This document shows, piece by piece, positions 46,285 to 56,747 of a DNA stretch of 64,000 nucleotides (position 1 is the stretch's first letter; every line of letters begins with the position of its first letter). The position numbers and the translations under genes were made by a program. Origin of the DNA: Actinomycetota bacterium (GTDB lineage: Bacteria; Actinomycetota; Thermoleophilia; BMS3ABIN01); the NCBI GenBank assembly GCA_023382335.1, contig JAMCPM010000013.1, forward strand, positions 149,599-213,598, given 5' to 3'. The notes below the pieces were generated by a model that ran no database searches, was not told where the DNA came from, and saw only the letters and a list, made by a program, of their open reading frames with translations.

Positions 46285-49200
46285 GTGGCGACGTTTAATC
46301 TCACCGGGGCGAAGTCCTCCAAGACTTTGATCGAAAAGGGAATAAGGCTCAGCGAACATCGTCACTTCGATGAAGCCCTCAGCGCTTTTGACAAGGCTCT
46401 CGACACGGGTGAAAAAGAGATCGCGTTACTCAGGCGCAAGGAAGCCAGGTTCCGCGACTCGGGGCATCCGGAAAAAGCCATGCGCAGCTTCGACCGCGCT
46501 CGCGAGATCGAGAAGACCAACGCGCTCATCTGGTTTTACAAGGGCGCCTGTTACCGCAACCTGAATCGCTTTGTCGAAGCTCTGACCTGTTACAACCATG
46601 CCCTCAAGTTCGACCCCTGGCATACGGAGGTCTGGTTCAACAAGGGCGTCAGCCTGCATAGCCTCGGCAAGTATGAAGAGGCGATCGAAGCGCTCGATGA
46701 AGTGCTCGAGCTCGATCCCCGCGACGCCTCCGCCTGGTTCAACAAGGGCGTAAGCCTGCACAGCCTGGAGAAGTTCCCGGAGGCTATCGAGTGCTACGAG
46801 CAGAGCCTGCGCTACGATCCGCAGGATGCGGCAGCCTGGTTCAACAAGGGCGTCAGCGTCCACAGTCTCGAGCAGTTCGAGGAAGCGATCGAGTGCTATG
46901 ACAAGGCCATTTCGCTGGACGCGGGGGACACCGCCGCGCTTTTCAATCGCGGCGTCTGCCTCTTCAGCCTCAACAGGTTCAGCGAGGCTATTGACTGCTT
47001 CGACCACATTCAGGACATCGAGCTCTGGGATCCCGCGGTCTGGTACTACAAAGGCATGAGCCAGCACAACCTCGGCAAGTTCGAGGATGCAGTCAAATCT
47101 TTCAGGAAGGCGCAGGAACTCGCGCCCAAGGTCGCATCCAACTGGTTGGGGTGCGGCGCCAGCCTGCACAGCCTGCAGCGCTACCAGGAAGCGGTCTCAG
47201 CTTTCGACGAAGCCCTCGAGATCGATCTCGAGGACTCTCGGGCCTGGAGCCAGAAGGGCGCCAGCCTGATGCAGCTGGGGCGTTCGCAGGAGGCCATTCA
47301 GTGTTTTGACAAGTCACTCGAACTCGAACCGAGAGACGCTTTCACGCTTAGCAGGAAAGGCGCGAGCCTGAGAATGCTGGGCCGTTTCGCCGAAGCGCTC
47401 GACTGTTTCGATCAGGCGGTCGAGGCCGATCCGCTCGATGCTGAAGCCTGGGCGGAGCGCGGCGGTTGCCTGCGGGAGCTCGAGCGCGTGGCGGATGGGG
47501 TGAAGAGTTATGACCGGGCGCTCGAGCTGGACTCGAAGAACGCCGCCGTCTGGACAGGCAAGGGCCTGGGCCTGATGGAGCTCGGAGACAGCGACGGGGC
47601 GCTCGACTGCTTCGATCGGGCGGTCAGGCTCGATCCCCAGGACGACCTTGTCAGGAAATACCGGGAAACCTGCCTCGAGAGGACGGCAATGGCTGCCGCT
47701 GACAGCGCCGGCGGCATCGAACAGGTTGACATCGTGGAAGAATTCATCATCGAGGAACCCGTGATCGAGGAACCCGCGATCGAGGAGTCCGCGGAGGTGG
47801 AAGCGGAAGAAGTCTCCGGCGCCCCCGAACACCCCAACCTCGCCGACCTGGTTAACTTTGGCCCGGCTGATGAAGCCGTCGCGGACCTGGAGCAGGAAGA
47901 AGAGCAGGCCGAGTCACAGGAAGGTGACATCGCGCCGGAGCTCGAGCGCATCAGCAACACGCCCTTCGCCGATCCCCACAAGGATCAGATGTGGGACGAA
48001 GAAGATGCTGAAACGGGATTGCCGGGATTTCTGGACCAGGATGTTGAGGAAGAGGCTGAGGAAGCGCGTCTGGCAGAAGAGGCGCGTCAAGCCGAAGAGG
48101 CTCGTGCGGCTGAAGATGCTCGCCTGGCGGAGGAAGCTCGCCTGGCGGAGGAAGCTCGTGCGGCTGAAGAAGCACGCCTCGCTGAAGAAGCGCGTGCGGC
48201 GGAGGAAGCTCGCCTGGCGGAGGAAGCTCGCCTGGCGGAGGAAGCTCGCCTGGCGGAGGAAGCTCGTGCGGCTGAAGAAGCACGCCTCGCTGAAGAAGCG
48301 CGTGCGGCGGAGGAAGCACGCCTGGCTGAAGAAGCGCGCCTGGCTGAAGAAGCTCGGGCGGCTGAAGAAGCTCGCCTGGCGGAGGAACAGAAACTCGCTG
48401 AGGAGCAGCGTTTAGCGGAAGAAACAAGGCTCGCGGAAGAAGCTCGTGCGGCGGAGGAAGTACGTCTGGCTGAGGAAGCACGTCTGGCTGAGGAACAGAA
48501 ACTCGTTGAGGAGCAGCGTTTAGCGGAAGAAACAAGGCTCGCTGAAGAAGCGTGTCTGGCGGAGGAAGCACAGCGGCTTGCCGAGGAAGAAGAGGCCCGT
48601 CTCGCCGCCGAGGCCGAGGCCGAAGAAGAAGCCGCCCGCCTGGCCGCCGAAGCGCAAGCAGAAGCCCCCGAGCCTATCGAGGTCGAAGCAGCCTTCGCGG
48701 TGCCGGCCGCACCCGATAACGATCGGGCAATCGAAGCCCTTGCCTGTTTCGAAAAGGCGATCGAGATAAACCCCGGCGACGCCGGCGCCTGGCTCGACAA
48801 GGGGCTGACCGAGCAGGCGCTTGCCCGTTTTGAAGATTCTCTTGCCAGTTTTGATAAATCCATCGAGCTTGATCCGTCGAGCGCCGAACCCAGATACGGC
48901 CGCGGCGAGAGCGTCCGCAGCCTCGGGCGTTTCCAGGAGGCGATAGCGGACTTTGAAAAAGCGGCGCAGCTCGATCCAAAGCACACCAGCGCCAGGTTCG
49001 GTGAGGGCCTTTCCTACCAGAGCCTCGGAGATCTTGAAGCATCGATCGCCGCTTTTGACGCGGCCATCAAGCTGGACCCGCGCCATGAGGAAGCTTGGTA
49101 CAGCAAGGGCCTCAGCCTCAACCGCCTCGGGCGCTTCGACGAGTCCGGCCGCTGTTTCGACCGGGCGGTCAACATCGAGCCCGCGCACGCCCAGGCCTGG

Positions 49201-51585
49201 TTCGGCAAGGGAGTAAGCCTTCAGGGCCTCGGCCGAGACGCCGAGGCGCTGCCTGCTTTCGACAATGCCATCCGGCTGGAGCCCGCGGATGCCGCCTTCC
49301 ATTATCATCGCGGCGAGAGCCTGCGCCGGCTGGAGCGCTATCGTGAAGCTTCCCGCAGCCTGGCACGCTCCCTGGAACTCGAACCCGAATCGGCCGCGGC
49401 CTGGTACAGCCAGGGCGAGAGCCTGCGCCATCTGGGACGATTCACTGAGGCGATCGATAGCACCAAGAATTCACTTAATATCAATGAGAACGATGCCGGG
49501 GCGTGGTACAGCCTCAGCGAGAGCCTGCGTGCGCTTTCCCGTTTCGAGGAAGCCCTCGCCGGCTACGCTAACTGCCTGGAGCTGGATCCCGGCAAGGCTC
49601 CCGCCTGGCTGGGGAAGGCCGAGAGCCTGCGCGCTCTGGACCGGCTCGAGGAATCGATCGGCGGTTACACCAGAGCCATCGAAATCGATCCCGGTGCGGG
49701 CGCCTGGGCGGGTAAGGGTGATTGTCAGCGGCGCCTGGGCAGGTTCGAAGAAGCCCTGGAATCTTTCCAGACAGCCATAAGCATGGATCCACGTCATCAG
49801 GGAGCCTGGTACGGCCGCGGGGAATGCCTGAGGCAGCTGGGAAGGTTTGAGGAAGCGGTCAGCGCGCTGGACCGGGCGCTGGAGCTCGACGAGCGTGACG
49901 CCGCCTCCTGGTTCAGCCGCGGCGAATCGCTGCGCTCAATAACAAAATTTGAGGATTCCATCAACAGTTACGACTTCGCCCTCGAGCTGCAGCCGCATGA
50001 TTTCGGCGCCTGGTACGGCCGCGCCGAGAGCCTGCGCCTCCTTGGCATATTCGAGCAATCGGTCAAGTCATTCGACAGGGCGCTCAAGTCGAAGCCCAGG
50101 GACGCTTCCGCGCTTTTCGGCAAGGGACAGAGCCTTCACAGCCTCGGCCGCTTCGAAAGGGCGCTCGACAGCTTCGACAGGTCGTTGCGGATCGAGCCTG
50201 GCAGCGCCTCTGCCTGGAACTGGAAGGGCATGAGCCTCCTGGCCCTGGAGCGATTCGAAAAGGCTGTCAGCGCTTTCGAACACGCCCTTGCCATCGATGC
50301 GGGCGATACCGGCTCCTGGCTCGGGCTGGGCCGGGGCTTCTACGGCCTGTCACGGTTCGGCCGCGCTATCTCGAGTTTCGACCAGGCCATCAGCATCGAC
50401 CCGCGCTTCACCGCAGCCTGGTTCGGCCGCGGTGAGAGCCAGCTGGGCCTTGAGAAGTACAGGGACGCGATCGAGAGCTTCGACAAGTCGCTGGACCTGG
50501 AGCCGCGGCACGAGCGCGCCTGGCACGGCCGGGGCCTCGGCCTTTACGGACTGGCCGGGTTCACAGAGGCGATTGAAAGTTTTGACAAGGCGCTGGCCAT
50601 CGATCCTGATGACGCCGACGCCTGGTGCGGCCATGGCCTCAGCCTGCATGGCCTCGGACGCTTGGACGAAGCGGTGCGCAGTTTTGACAAGGCGCTTTCC
50701 CTTGATAATGAACATGAGCTTTCGTGGTTCGGCCGGGCCCAGGCGCTGCGCGCGCTGGGCCGGCAGGATGACGCCATCAAGGCTTACGACCGCGCCCTGG
50801 CCCTGGATACCCGCGATGCCGGAGCCTGGTTCGGCCGCGGCATGAGCCTGCATCTGCTCGGGCAATGCCGGAAGGCGATAACAAGTTTCGACAAGTCGGT
50901 AAAAATCGAGCCGCGTAACACAGCGGCTTGGTATCAGCGCGGCCTCTGCCTGAATGAGCTGGATGCGTTCCAGAAGGCGGTAAACAGCTTCGACCGCGGT
51001 CTCAAGGTGGACTCCCGGGATGCAGCCGCCTGGCTGGCCCGCGGGTTCAGCTTGCACCGGCTCGGCCGCGAAGAGGAAGCCGTCAAGAGCTTTAACCGCG
51101 CCATTCGCATCGATGCCGGCTCCGCCGAGGCATGGTTCCATAAGGGCATTTCCCTGGAAAGCCTCGGCCGTCTCGACGCCGCCATACAGAGTTTCGACCG
51201 GGCTATCAACCTCGACGGGCGGCATGCCGGCGCCTGGTACAACCGGGGCCGCGTCTTCAACCTGACCGGCCGACCACAGCGCGCCATCGAGAGCCTCGAC
51301 GGGGCCCTTGCCCTCGACGACCAGCTGGCCGCGGCCTGGTATCAGCGCGGACTGGCTCTGCACAGCCTCGGACGTTTCGAGGAAGCGGTGGCCAGCTATG
51401 ACCGCGCGCTGACGCTGGACGAAAACGACGCGCCGGCCTGGAACGCCATGGGCCTCTCACTGCACAGCCTCGGCCGCTTCGAGGAAGCTATCCGCAGCTA
51501 CGACCGGGTCCTCGCCCTCGACCCCAGGTCCGCCGCCGCCTGGGCCAACAAGGGCGTAAGCCTGCGCGAGCTCGCCCGCCGGTGA
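46285..51585 (+). CDS. Giant TPR protein with central charged coiled-coil repeat
   Basis: 1766 residues. About 13 TPR units fill residues 1-480 and about 28 more residues 810-1766; units follow [13 protein letters not shown][KR]-[FY]-E-E-A-I. Between them lies an acidic linker and then, at about 588-795, a long single helix built from A-E-E-A-R-L and A-E-E-A-R-A hexads with L-A-E-E-Q variants. No signal peptide or membrane helix, so a cytoplasmic scaffold is inferred. GTG 46285 sits behind GAGGTG. It interrupts the usual prmC-tsaC neighbourhood. Unit number may vary between strains. Confidence 0.93.
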   Translation: MATFNLTGAKSSKTLIEKGIRLSEHRHFDEALSAFDKALDTGEKEIALLRRKEARFRDSGHPEKAMRSFDRAREIEKTNALIWFYKGACYRNLNRFVEALTCYNHALKFDPWHTEVWFNKGVSLHSLGKYEEAIEALDEVLELDPRDASAWFNKGVSLHSLEKFPEAIECYEQSLRYDPQDAAAWFNKGVSVHSLEQFEEAIECYDKAISLDAGDTAALFNRGVCLFSLNRFSEAIDCFDHIQDIELWDPAVWYYKGMSQHNLGKFEDAVKSFRKAQELAPKVASNWLGCGASLHSLQRYQEAVSAFDEALEIDLEDSRAWSQKGASLMQLGRSQEAIQCFDKSLELEPRDAFTLSRKGASLRMLGRFAEALDCFDQAVEADPLDAEAWAERGGCLRELERVADGVKSYDRALELDSKNAAVWTGKGLGLMELGDSDGALDCFDRAVRLDPQDDLVRKYRETCLERTAMAAADSAGGIEQVDIVEEFIIEEPVIEEPAIEESAEVEAEEVSGAPEHPNLADLVNFGPADEAVADLEQEEEQAESQEGDIAPELERISNTPFADPHKDQMWDEEDAETGLPGFLDQDVEEEAEEARLAEEARQAEEARAAEDARLAEEARLAEEARAAEEARLAEEARAAEEARLAEEARLAEEARLAEEARAAEEARLAEEARAAEEARLAEEARLAEEARAAEEARLAEEQKLAEEQRLAEETRLAEEARAAEEVRLAEEARLAEEQKLVEEQRLAEETRLAEEACLAEEAQRLAEEEEARLAAEAEAEEEAARLAAEAQAEAPEPIEVEAAFAVPAAPDNDRAIEALACFEKAIEINPGDAGAWLDKGLTEQALARFEDSLASFDKSIELDPSSAEPRYGRGESVRSLGRFQEAIADFEKAAQLDPKHTSARFGEGLSYQSLGDLEASIAAFDAAIKLDPRHEEAWYSKGLSLNRLGRFDESGRCFDRAVNIEPAHAQAWFGKGVSLQGLGRDAEALPAFDNAIRLEPADAAFHYHRGESLRRLERYREASRSLARSLELEPESAAAWYSQGESLRHLGRFTEAIDSTKNSLNINENDAGAWYSLSESLRALSRFEEALAGYANCLELDPGKAPAWLGKAESLRALDRLEESIGGYTRAIEIDPGAGAWAGKGDCQRRLGRFEEALESFQTAISMDPRHQGAWYGRGECLRQLGRFEEAVSALDRALELDERDAASWFSRGESLRSITKFEDSINSYDFALELQPHDFGAWYGRAESLRLLGIFEQSVKSFDRALKSKPRDASALFGKGQSLHSLGRFERALDSFDRSLRIEPGSASAWNWKGMSLLALERFEKAVSAFEHALAIDAGDTGSWLGLGRGFYGLSRFGRAISSFDQAISIDPRFTAAWFGRGESQLGLEKYRDAIESFDKSLDLEPRHERAWHGRGLGLYGLAGFTEAIESFDKALAIDPDDADAWCGHGLSLHGLGRLDEAVRSFDKALSLDNEHELSWFGRAQALRALGRQDDAIKAYDRALALDTRDAGAWFGRGMSLHLLGQCRKAITSFDKSVKIEPRNTAAWYQRGLCLNELDAFQKAVNSFDRGLKVDSRDAAAWLARGFSLHRLGREEEAVKSFNRAIRIDAGSAEAWFHKGISLESLGRLDAAIQSFDRAINLDGRHAGAWYNRGRVFNLTGRPQRAIESLDGALALDDQLAAAWYQRGLALHSLGRFEEAVASYDRALTLDENDAPAWNAMGLSLHSLGRFEEAIRSYDRVLALDPRSAAAWANKGVSLRELARR
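48060..48600 (+). repeat. Coding microrepeat (GAAGAAGCnCG-type hexad units)
   Basis: Tandem 18-nt variants of GCGGAGGAAGCTCGCCTG encode the central helix of the TPR protein. The units are near-identical at DNA level, unlike the diverged TPRs, implying recent expansion by slippage or recombination. Confidence 0.85.
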
Positions 51586-51610
51586 GCAGACCCGGCGCTC
51601 CTTCGGGCAG

Positions 51611-52261
51611 ATGACTCAGAGACTCCGCCAGGGAAGCATGAGCGGCGGTGACTGGGAAAAAGTCAGCTCCGCCCTCGCCGCCGGCAGTCTAGCCGTCCTT
51701 CCCTCCGACACTGTCTACGGGCTGGCATGCCTGGCAGCCGACACCGATGCGATCGAGAAGATCTACCGGGTCAAGGGCCGGCCGGCGGACAAGCCGCTGG
51801 CGCTGGTCTTCAGCCGGGTGGAGGGCATCGGCGGGCTGGTCCCCGGACTTCCCGAAAAAATCCGTGACGCCGTCGGCAGACTGCTGCCCGGCCCCGTGAC
51901 CGCGATCATCCCCTTTGAGGAAGGAACCGCCGGCATCGAAGTCCGCGGCGCCGGCAGCGCCGGCGTGCGGGTCATCCCGCCGCCGGCGGGAGACTTATAC
52001 AGATTACTGCCCGAACCGCTGGCGGTCACCAGCGCCAATCTTTCCGCGACAACCGATCCGGTTGCCGTCGACGAGGTTCCCGCCGCCATAATGGACGCCT
52101 GTGAATATGCCATCGACGCCGGGCGTCTCGACAGCCGCACGCCTTCGACGGTGATCGACCTGCGGCCGCTCGCCGCCGGCGGGCCGCCGGTCATCCTGCG
52201 GCAGGGCGCCATGAGCGCCGCGGAAATACAGGGCCGCCTGGGCCTGAAAGGCTGCCTGTGA
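51611..52261 (+). CDS. tsaC: L-threonylcarbamoyladenylate synthase (TsaC/Sua5 family)
   Basis: 216 residues. First step of t6A tRNA modification. YrdC fold: VLPSDTVYGLACLAADTDAI, KGRPADKPLALVF, LLPGPVTAIIP, VTSANLSATTDP and RTPSTVIDL. ATG 51611; an internal ATG 51638 gives a shorter N terminus closer to the family. The stop overlaps the phosphatase start. Confidence 0.94.
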   Translation: MTQRLRQGSMSGGDWEKVSSALAAGSLAVLPSDTVYGLACLAADTDAIEKIYRVKGRPADKPLALVFSRVEGIGGLVPGLPEKIRDAVGRLLPGPVTAIIPFEEGTAGIEVRGAGSAGVRVIPPPAGDLYRLLPEPLAVTSANLSATTDPVAVDEVPAAIMDACEYAIDAGRLDSRTPSTVIDLRPLAAGGPPVILRQGAMSAAEIQGRLGLKGCL

Positions 52262-52764
52262 GCGCCGGCCCGCACAAACCCGTTTCCATATTATTCGTCT
52301 GCACAGGCAACATCTGCCGCAGCCCGCTGGCGGAATACCTGTTGAGGGATTACGCCGCCCGCCAGGGGAAGGGCGGCCTCATCTCCGTCAGCTCGGCCGG
52401 CACTCACGCCTGGGAAGGCAACGCCGCCACCGGCGAGGCCCGCGCCGCCGGCAGGAAATGGGGGCTGGACCTGGCCGGACACCGCGCCCGCGAGGCCAGG
52501 CGCTCGATCGTCGAGAGCTCCGATATCATCCTGGCCATGACCCGGGCGCATCACGAATGGCTGGTCCGGGCGTTCCCGGAAAGAAAAAATGCGATATACT
52601 TGGCTCTGTTGTTTCCGCGCAGGCTCGATGAAAAATCTCCGGCGGCAGCCGATGTCCCCGACCCGATCGGCGAATCGGTCGGTTTTTACCTGGACGTCCT
52701 GGAGATGCTCAAGCCGGCGCTGCCCGTCATCCTGAGCGCAGCTCTGGGGAAGGAGACCTTTTGA
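52258..52764 (+). CDS. Low-molecular-weight protein phosphatase (Tyr/Arg, YwlE-like)
   Basis: 168 residues. P-loop VCTGNICRSPLAEYLL (C-x5-R-S); catalytic Asp in PDPIGESVGFY. In Bacillus the same gene position holds the arginine phosphatase ywlE, so Arg-phosphate is possible; the deciding residue cannot be settled here. GTG 52258. Confidence 0.92.
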   Translation: MSAGPHKPVSILFVCTGNICRSPLAEYLLRDYAARQGKGGLISVSSAGTHAWEGNAATGEARAAGRKWGLDLAGHRAREARRSIVESSDIILAMTRAHHEWLVRAFPERKNAIYLALLFPRRLDEKSPAAADVPDPIGESVGFYLDVLEMLKPALPVILSAALGKETF

Positions 52765-53201
52765 AAATCGCAATCGCCGCCGACCACGCCGGCTTCCAGC
52801 TGAAACAGAATGTGACCGACCGCCTGGAGGCGTCCGGCCACCGCGTCTTCGACATGGGAACCAACACCGAGGAGAGCTGCGACTATCCCGCCTATGCGGT
52901 CGAGGTCTCGCAGGCGGTCGTGCGCGGCGAAGCCGAACGCGGCATTCTCGTTTGCGGCACCGGCCTGGGCATGTGCATCACCGCCAACAAGGTCGCCGGC
53001 ATCCGCGCCGTCGGCCCTTGCGACGTCACCCAGGCGGAGATGAGCCGCCGCCACAACGACGCCAACGTGCTCTGCCTGGGCGCGCGCAGCATGGCGCCGG
53101 AGCGCGTCAACGAGATCGTCGATGTCTGGCTGGCGACGGGGTTTGAAGGCGGCCGTCACGCCCGGCGGCTGGAGCTGATCGCGGAACTGGAGGGAAAATG
53201 A
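52761..53201 (+). CDS. rpiB: Ribose-5-phosphate isomerase B
   Basis: 146 residues: [50 protein letters not shown] with the catalytic Cys, and [14 protein letters not shown]. Interconverts ribose- and ribulose-5-phosphate. TTG 52761 overlaps the previous stop. Confidence 0.96.
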   Translation: MKIAIAADHAGFQLKQNVTDRLEASGHRVFDMGTNTEESCDYPAYAVEVSQAVVRGEAERGILVCGTGLGMCITANKVAGIRAVGPCDVTQAEMSRRHNDANVLCLGARSMAPERVNEIVDVWLATGFEGGRHARRLELIAELEGK

Positions 53202-53235
53202 CAAGCGTAGATCCGAATCAGGACGGGACCGACAG

Positions 53236-54519
53236 ATGAGCAAGCCGAAGACAGAATCCAGGACCCAGGCCGAGTTCCTGGCTCCCCTGAAAGAGATCGA
53301 CCCCCAGCTCGACCGGCTCATCAAGGATGAGTTAAAGCGTCAACGCCAAACGGTCGAGCTGATAGCCTCTGAGAATTTCACCAGCCGCGCTGTACTCGAG
53401 GCGGCGGCATCGGTTCTCACCAACAAATACGCCGAAGGCTATCCCTCCGCGCGCTACTACGGCGGCTGCGACGTCGTCGACGAAGTCGAATCGCTGGCCA
53501 GGAACCGCTGCAAGGAGCTCTTTGGCGCCGAGCATGTCAACGTGCAGCCGCACAGCGGCTCTACCGCCAACCAGGCGGTTTATTTTGCCGAGCTGGCCCT
53601 GGGCGACAGTGTCCTGGCCATGGAGCTCTCCCACGGCGGCCATCTCTCACATGGCATGAAGATAAACTTTTCCGGGAGGCTATATCACTTCCACAGCTAC
53701 GGGCTCGACCGCGCCACCGGCCGCATCGATTACGATGAGGTCGAGCGGCTGGCCGCGGAACACCAGCCCCGGCTGATCGTCGCCGGCGCCAGCGCTTATC
53801 CGCGCGCCATCGATTTCGAGCGCTTCGCGCAGATCGCCAGCGGCGTCGGCGCCAGGCTCATGGTTGACATGGCGCATATCGCCGGTCTGGTGGCAGCGGG
53901 GCTGCATCCGGACCCGGTGGCGCCCAGCGACTACGTCACCACCACCACCCACAAGACCCTCGCCGGCCCCCGTTCGGGCGTCATCATGTGCAAGGAGCCC
54001 TACGCCAAAGCCATCGACAAGGCCATCTTCCCGGGTCTGCAGGGAGGGCCGCTGGAACATATCATCGCCGCCAAGGCCGTATGCTTCAAACTGGCGGCCA
54101 CGGAGGAGTTCCGGGAGCGTCAGAAGCAGACGGTGGCCAACGCGGCGCGCCTGGCCGAGTGCCTGCTGGCCGGCGGCATCAACCTGGTATCCGGCGGCAC
54201 CGACAACCACCTGATGCTGGCCGACCTCACCAACATCGGCATCACCGGCATCGAGGCCGAAAACCGCCTCGAGGAAGTGGGCATCACCGTCAACAAGAAC
54301 GCGGTTCCCTATGACGAGCTGCCGCCGACGGTGACCAGCGGCATCAGGATCGGCACCCCCGCCGTGACCACCCGCGGTTTCCGCGAGCCGGAGATGGAGC
54401 AGATCTGCGAGATCATGCTGGCCGCCCTGAGCCCGCATGTGACCGCCACGGAGATCAAGAGACTGCACAAGAAGACGGAGACGCTGCTGGCGGCTTTCCC
54501 CCTGTATCCGCACCTGTAA
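53236..54519 (+). CDS. glyA: Serine hydroxymethyltransferase
   Basis: 427 residues. PLP lysine in [15 protein letters not shown]; also [49 protein letters not shown] and [14 protein letters not shown]. Supplies glycine and methylene-THF, the cofactor of ThyX. ATG 53236. Confidence 0.97.
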   Translation: MSKPKTESRTQAEFLAPLKEIDPQLDRLIKDELKRQRQTVELIASENFTSRAVLEAAASVLTNKYAEGYPSARYYGGCDVVDEVESLARNRCKELFGAEHVNVQPHSGSTANQAVYFAELALGDSVLAMELSHGGHLSHGMKINFSGRLYHFHSYGLDRATGRIDYDEVERLAAEHQPRLIVAGASAYPRAIDFERFAQIASGVGARLMVDMAHIAGLVAAGLHPDPVAPSDYVTTTTHKTLAGPRSGVIMCKEPYAKAIDKAIFPGLQGGPLEHIIAAKAVCFKLAATEEFRERQKQTVANAARLAECLLAGGINLVSGGTDNHLMLADLTNIGITGIEAENRLEEVGITVNKNAVPYDELPPTVTSGIRIGTPAVTTRGFREPEMEQICEIMLAALSPHVTATEIKRLHKKTETLLAAFPLYPHL

Positions 54520-54549
54520 GCCAGAATAACCCGGATTATAGTTGACCTC

Positions 54550-54577
54550 TTGTAAGATTTCGGGAAATCTGTATACT
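54550..54577 (+). promoter_or_regulatory. Candidate promoter with operator palindrome
   Basis: TTGTAA (54550-54555), 16-bp spacer and TATACT (54572-54577). The spacer is nearly filled by the perfect palindrome AGATTTC-GG-GAAATCT (54555-54570), suggesting control by a dimeric factor. Confidence 0.5.
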
Positions 54578-54694
54578 TATGTCACCTTAATTTTAAAGAT
54601 AGCGGCTTTACCCTCTTTCCGGTTCGCATTCCACCGCCAGGATCATATGGGGTATCTGACGCCGAAATGCCAAGTATCCCCGGAGGAGGAAGGA

Positions 54695-56401
54695 ATGAAC
54701 AAGAGTCTTGCTCGAATGACGGCGGTTGCGGCGGTTCTGGCCGCTTCGCTTGTCATGACGCTGATCGTCTGTTCCGCGGCTCTGGCCGTATCTTCTGACG
54801 CCAACACTCCCGTCGCCAGCGGCGCCCCGACCCCGGGGACGCCCAAGACCTATTACTTCACCTGGTACGATTCCACCCCGGCCAACGGCATGGCCGGCGA
54901 CTGGATCGTCATCGGCAACCTCGAGGACACCAGCGCCAGCGCCCAGGTCTATTTCGGCAACGAGGCCGCTCCGCGCGAAAGCCTCACCATCGCCTCCCAT
55001 GACCGGGCCGTAGTCAGCTGGCCGAACACCATCGGCGGTCCGGTGCGGGTGGTGTCGCCCGGCGGAGCTACCTTGGTCGTGACCCAGCGCGTCCTTTACG
55101 GGAACACCTTCAACGAGGTCGCCGCCATCGAGGCCGCGAATCTCGACAGCGCCTACAACTTCACCTGGTATGACTCCCGGCCCGAGAACGGCATGCGGGG
55201 CAACTGGATCCTGGTGGCCAACGCCGGCACGGTGTCGGCGTCGGTGGATGTCTACGTCGGCGGCGCCAGCATGGGTTCCTACACTATCGCTCCCGGCGAC
55301 AAGATCACGCCGCAGTATCCCAATTACATGAACGGCCCCGTCCGGGTGACTTCCACCAACGGCCAGCCGCTGATCGTCTCGCAACGCGTCCTCTGGGGCG
55401 GCAGCTTCAACGAGGTCATGGGCATGCCGGACCGCAACCTGGATACCGTCTATAACTTCACCTGGTACGACATGACCCGCGACACGGGCATGACCGGCAA
55501 CTGGATCCTCATCTCCAACTCCAACGACGCCACCGTGCACGCTCAGGTCTACGTCGGCCCCGGCGCCGTGCCCCGCGGCACCTACGCCATCGGCCCGCAC
55601 CAGAGCGTGACGCCGACCTATCCCGGGCTCCGTGACGGACCGGTGCGCGTGGTCTGCACCGACTGCTCGGGAAGTCAGAAGATCATGGTCAGCCAGCGCA
55701 TTATCTATAAAGACAGCTTCGAGGAAGTCCAGGGCACGCCGCCCGCAGGCCTCACCGAGCGCGAGTTCTTCGGCTGGTATGATTTCACCGCCGCCAACTC
55801 GATGCGGGGCGACTGGCTCTTGATTGCAAACGTCGGTCTGATCGACACGACCGTGGACGTCTTCATCGGCAACTCGCCGACGGCGTACGCCAGCTATGAC
55901 ATCGCCGCTGACGACCGGGTAACGCCGCAGTTCCCCGAGGTCATGGGCGGCCCCATCCGGGTGGTCAGCCGCAACAACCAGCCGCTGATGGTGAGCCAGC
56001 GAACGATCTATAAAGACAGCTTCAACGAGCTTCTGGGGCTGACCAAGGTCGACGTCGGCGCTCCCGCCACCGCCGGCCCGGACATGCACTTGAGCAAGCT
56101 CAACGTCTACTGGAAGGACCTGAGCGATTTCAACAACCATCTGCTCTCGGTGGACATGCGTATGGCCAACCCCGGCGCCGGCAACGCCCTCGGGACGACC
56201 ATAACCGGCATCGCCGGGACCAACGGCGTCACCCCGGCGACACCCGTGCCCATTTCGCTGGGCGACATCAGCGCCGGCGGCGGCTATGCCAACTTCACGG
56301 CGCATCTGAACGTGCCTGCCGGCGTCACCGGCTTCAACCTGCAGGTGACGGCGAAATGCCAGGATTCCGGCGGCACCTGGTATTACTTCCCCGCGGTCTA
56401 A
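54695..56401 (+). CDS. Secreted protein of four WYDN modules plus Ig-like C-terminal domain
   Basis: 568 residues. GGAGGAGGAAGG precedes ATG 54695; the longer open frame to 54542 is unlikely. Signal peptide (MTAVAAVLAASLVMTLIVCS, cleaved after A-L-A). Four modules of about 110 residues follow (F-T-W-Y-D...G-N-W-I-L-V-A-N...V-S-Q-R-V-L...F-N-E-V), then a CARDB-like domain (LLSVDMRMANPGAGNALGTT) similar to the end of the rhodanese protein. No catalytic domain, so adhesion or structural use is inferred. Confidence 0.88.
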   Translation: MNKSLARMTAVAAVLAASLVMTLIVCSAALAVSSDANTPVASGAPTPGTPKTYYFTWYDSTPANGMAGDWIVIGNLEDTSASAQVYFGNEAAPRESLTIASHDRAVVSWPNTIGGPVRVVSPGGATLVVTQRVLYGNTFNEVAAIEAANLDSAYNFTWYDSRPENGMRGNWILVANAGTVSASVDVYVGGASMGSYTIAPGDKITPQYPNYMNGPVRVTSTNGQPLIVSQRVLWGGSFNEVMGMPDRNLDTVYNFTWYDMTRDTGMTGNWILISNSNDATVHAQVYVGPGAVPRGTYAIGPHQSVTPTYPGLRDGPVRVVCTDCSGSQKIMVSQRIIYKDSFEEVQGTPPAGLTEREFFGWYDFTAANSMRGDWLLIANVGLIDTTVDVFIGNSPTAYASYDIAADDRVTPQFPEVMGGPIRVVSRNNQPLMVSQRTIYKDSFNELLGLTKVDVGAPATAGPDMHLSKLNVYWKDLSDFNNHLLSVDMRMANPGAGNALGTTITGIAGTNGVTPATPVPISLGDISAGGGYANFTAHLNVPAGVTGFNLQVTAKCQDSGGTWYYFPAV

Positions 56402-56747
56402 ACGCCGGCAGCTGCCCGCGGTCCGCGGTCACCGCCCGGGCCGCAGCAGCCCCTGGCCTGATCCCGGGCATTCACAATCTTCATCTTCGCTCTCCGCGTA
56501 ATAATTGCCAATACTTCTCAATCTCCAGGTAACTTGACTTAGTGGATGGCAACGACTAACTTTTACTAATCCCCAGTCTGATTCCGTACCGGCCTGAATC
56601 GGACTATTTCACGTCTGGCGGGAAGCGGGTTTAGCAGGCATTTGGCGATCCGATGAGTATATATGGAGGCAAGTTTTTTCCGCCGGGCCAGGCTGCTCCA
56701 GAACGACCAGAAAGCTCGCAAAAATCAGCCACCAGGAGATATCGATC
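56402..56747 (+). other. Intergenic region
   Basis: No gene, RNA or clear hairpin terminator seen. The ribosome site CCAGGAG lies just before the next start at 56748. Confidence 0.5.

Noticed and set aside
48087..48986. Long serine/arginine-alanine-rich open frame on the minus strand
   Set aside because: It is a composition-driven shadow of the A-E-E-A-R repeat in the TPR gene.
54608..56305. 565-codon open frame antisense to the WYDN protein
   Set aside because: GC-rich shadow frame; no ribosome site or family, while the sense strand has a signal peptide and repeats.
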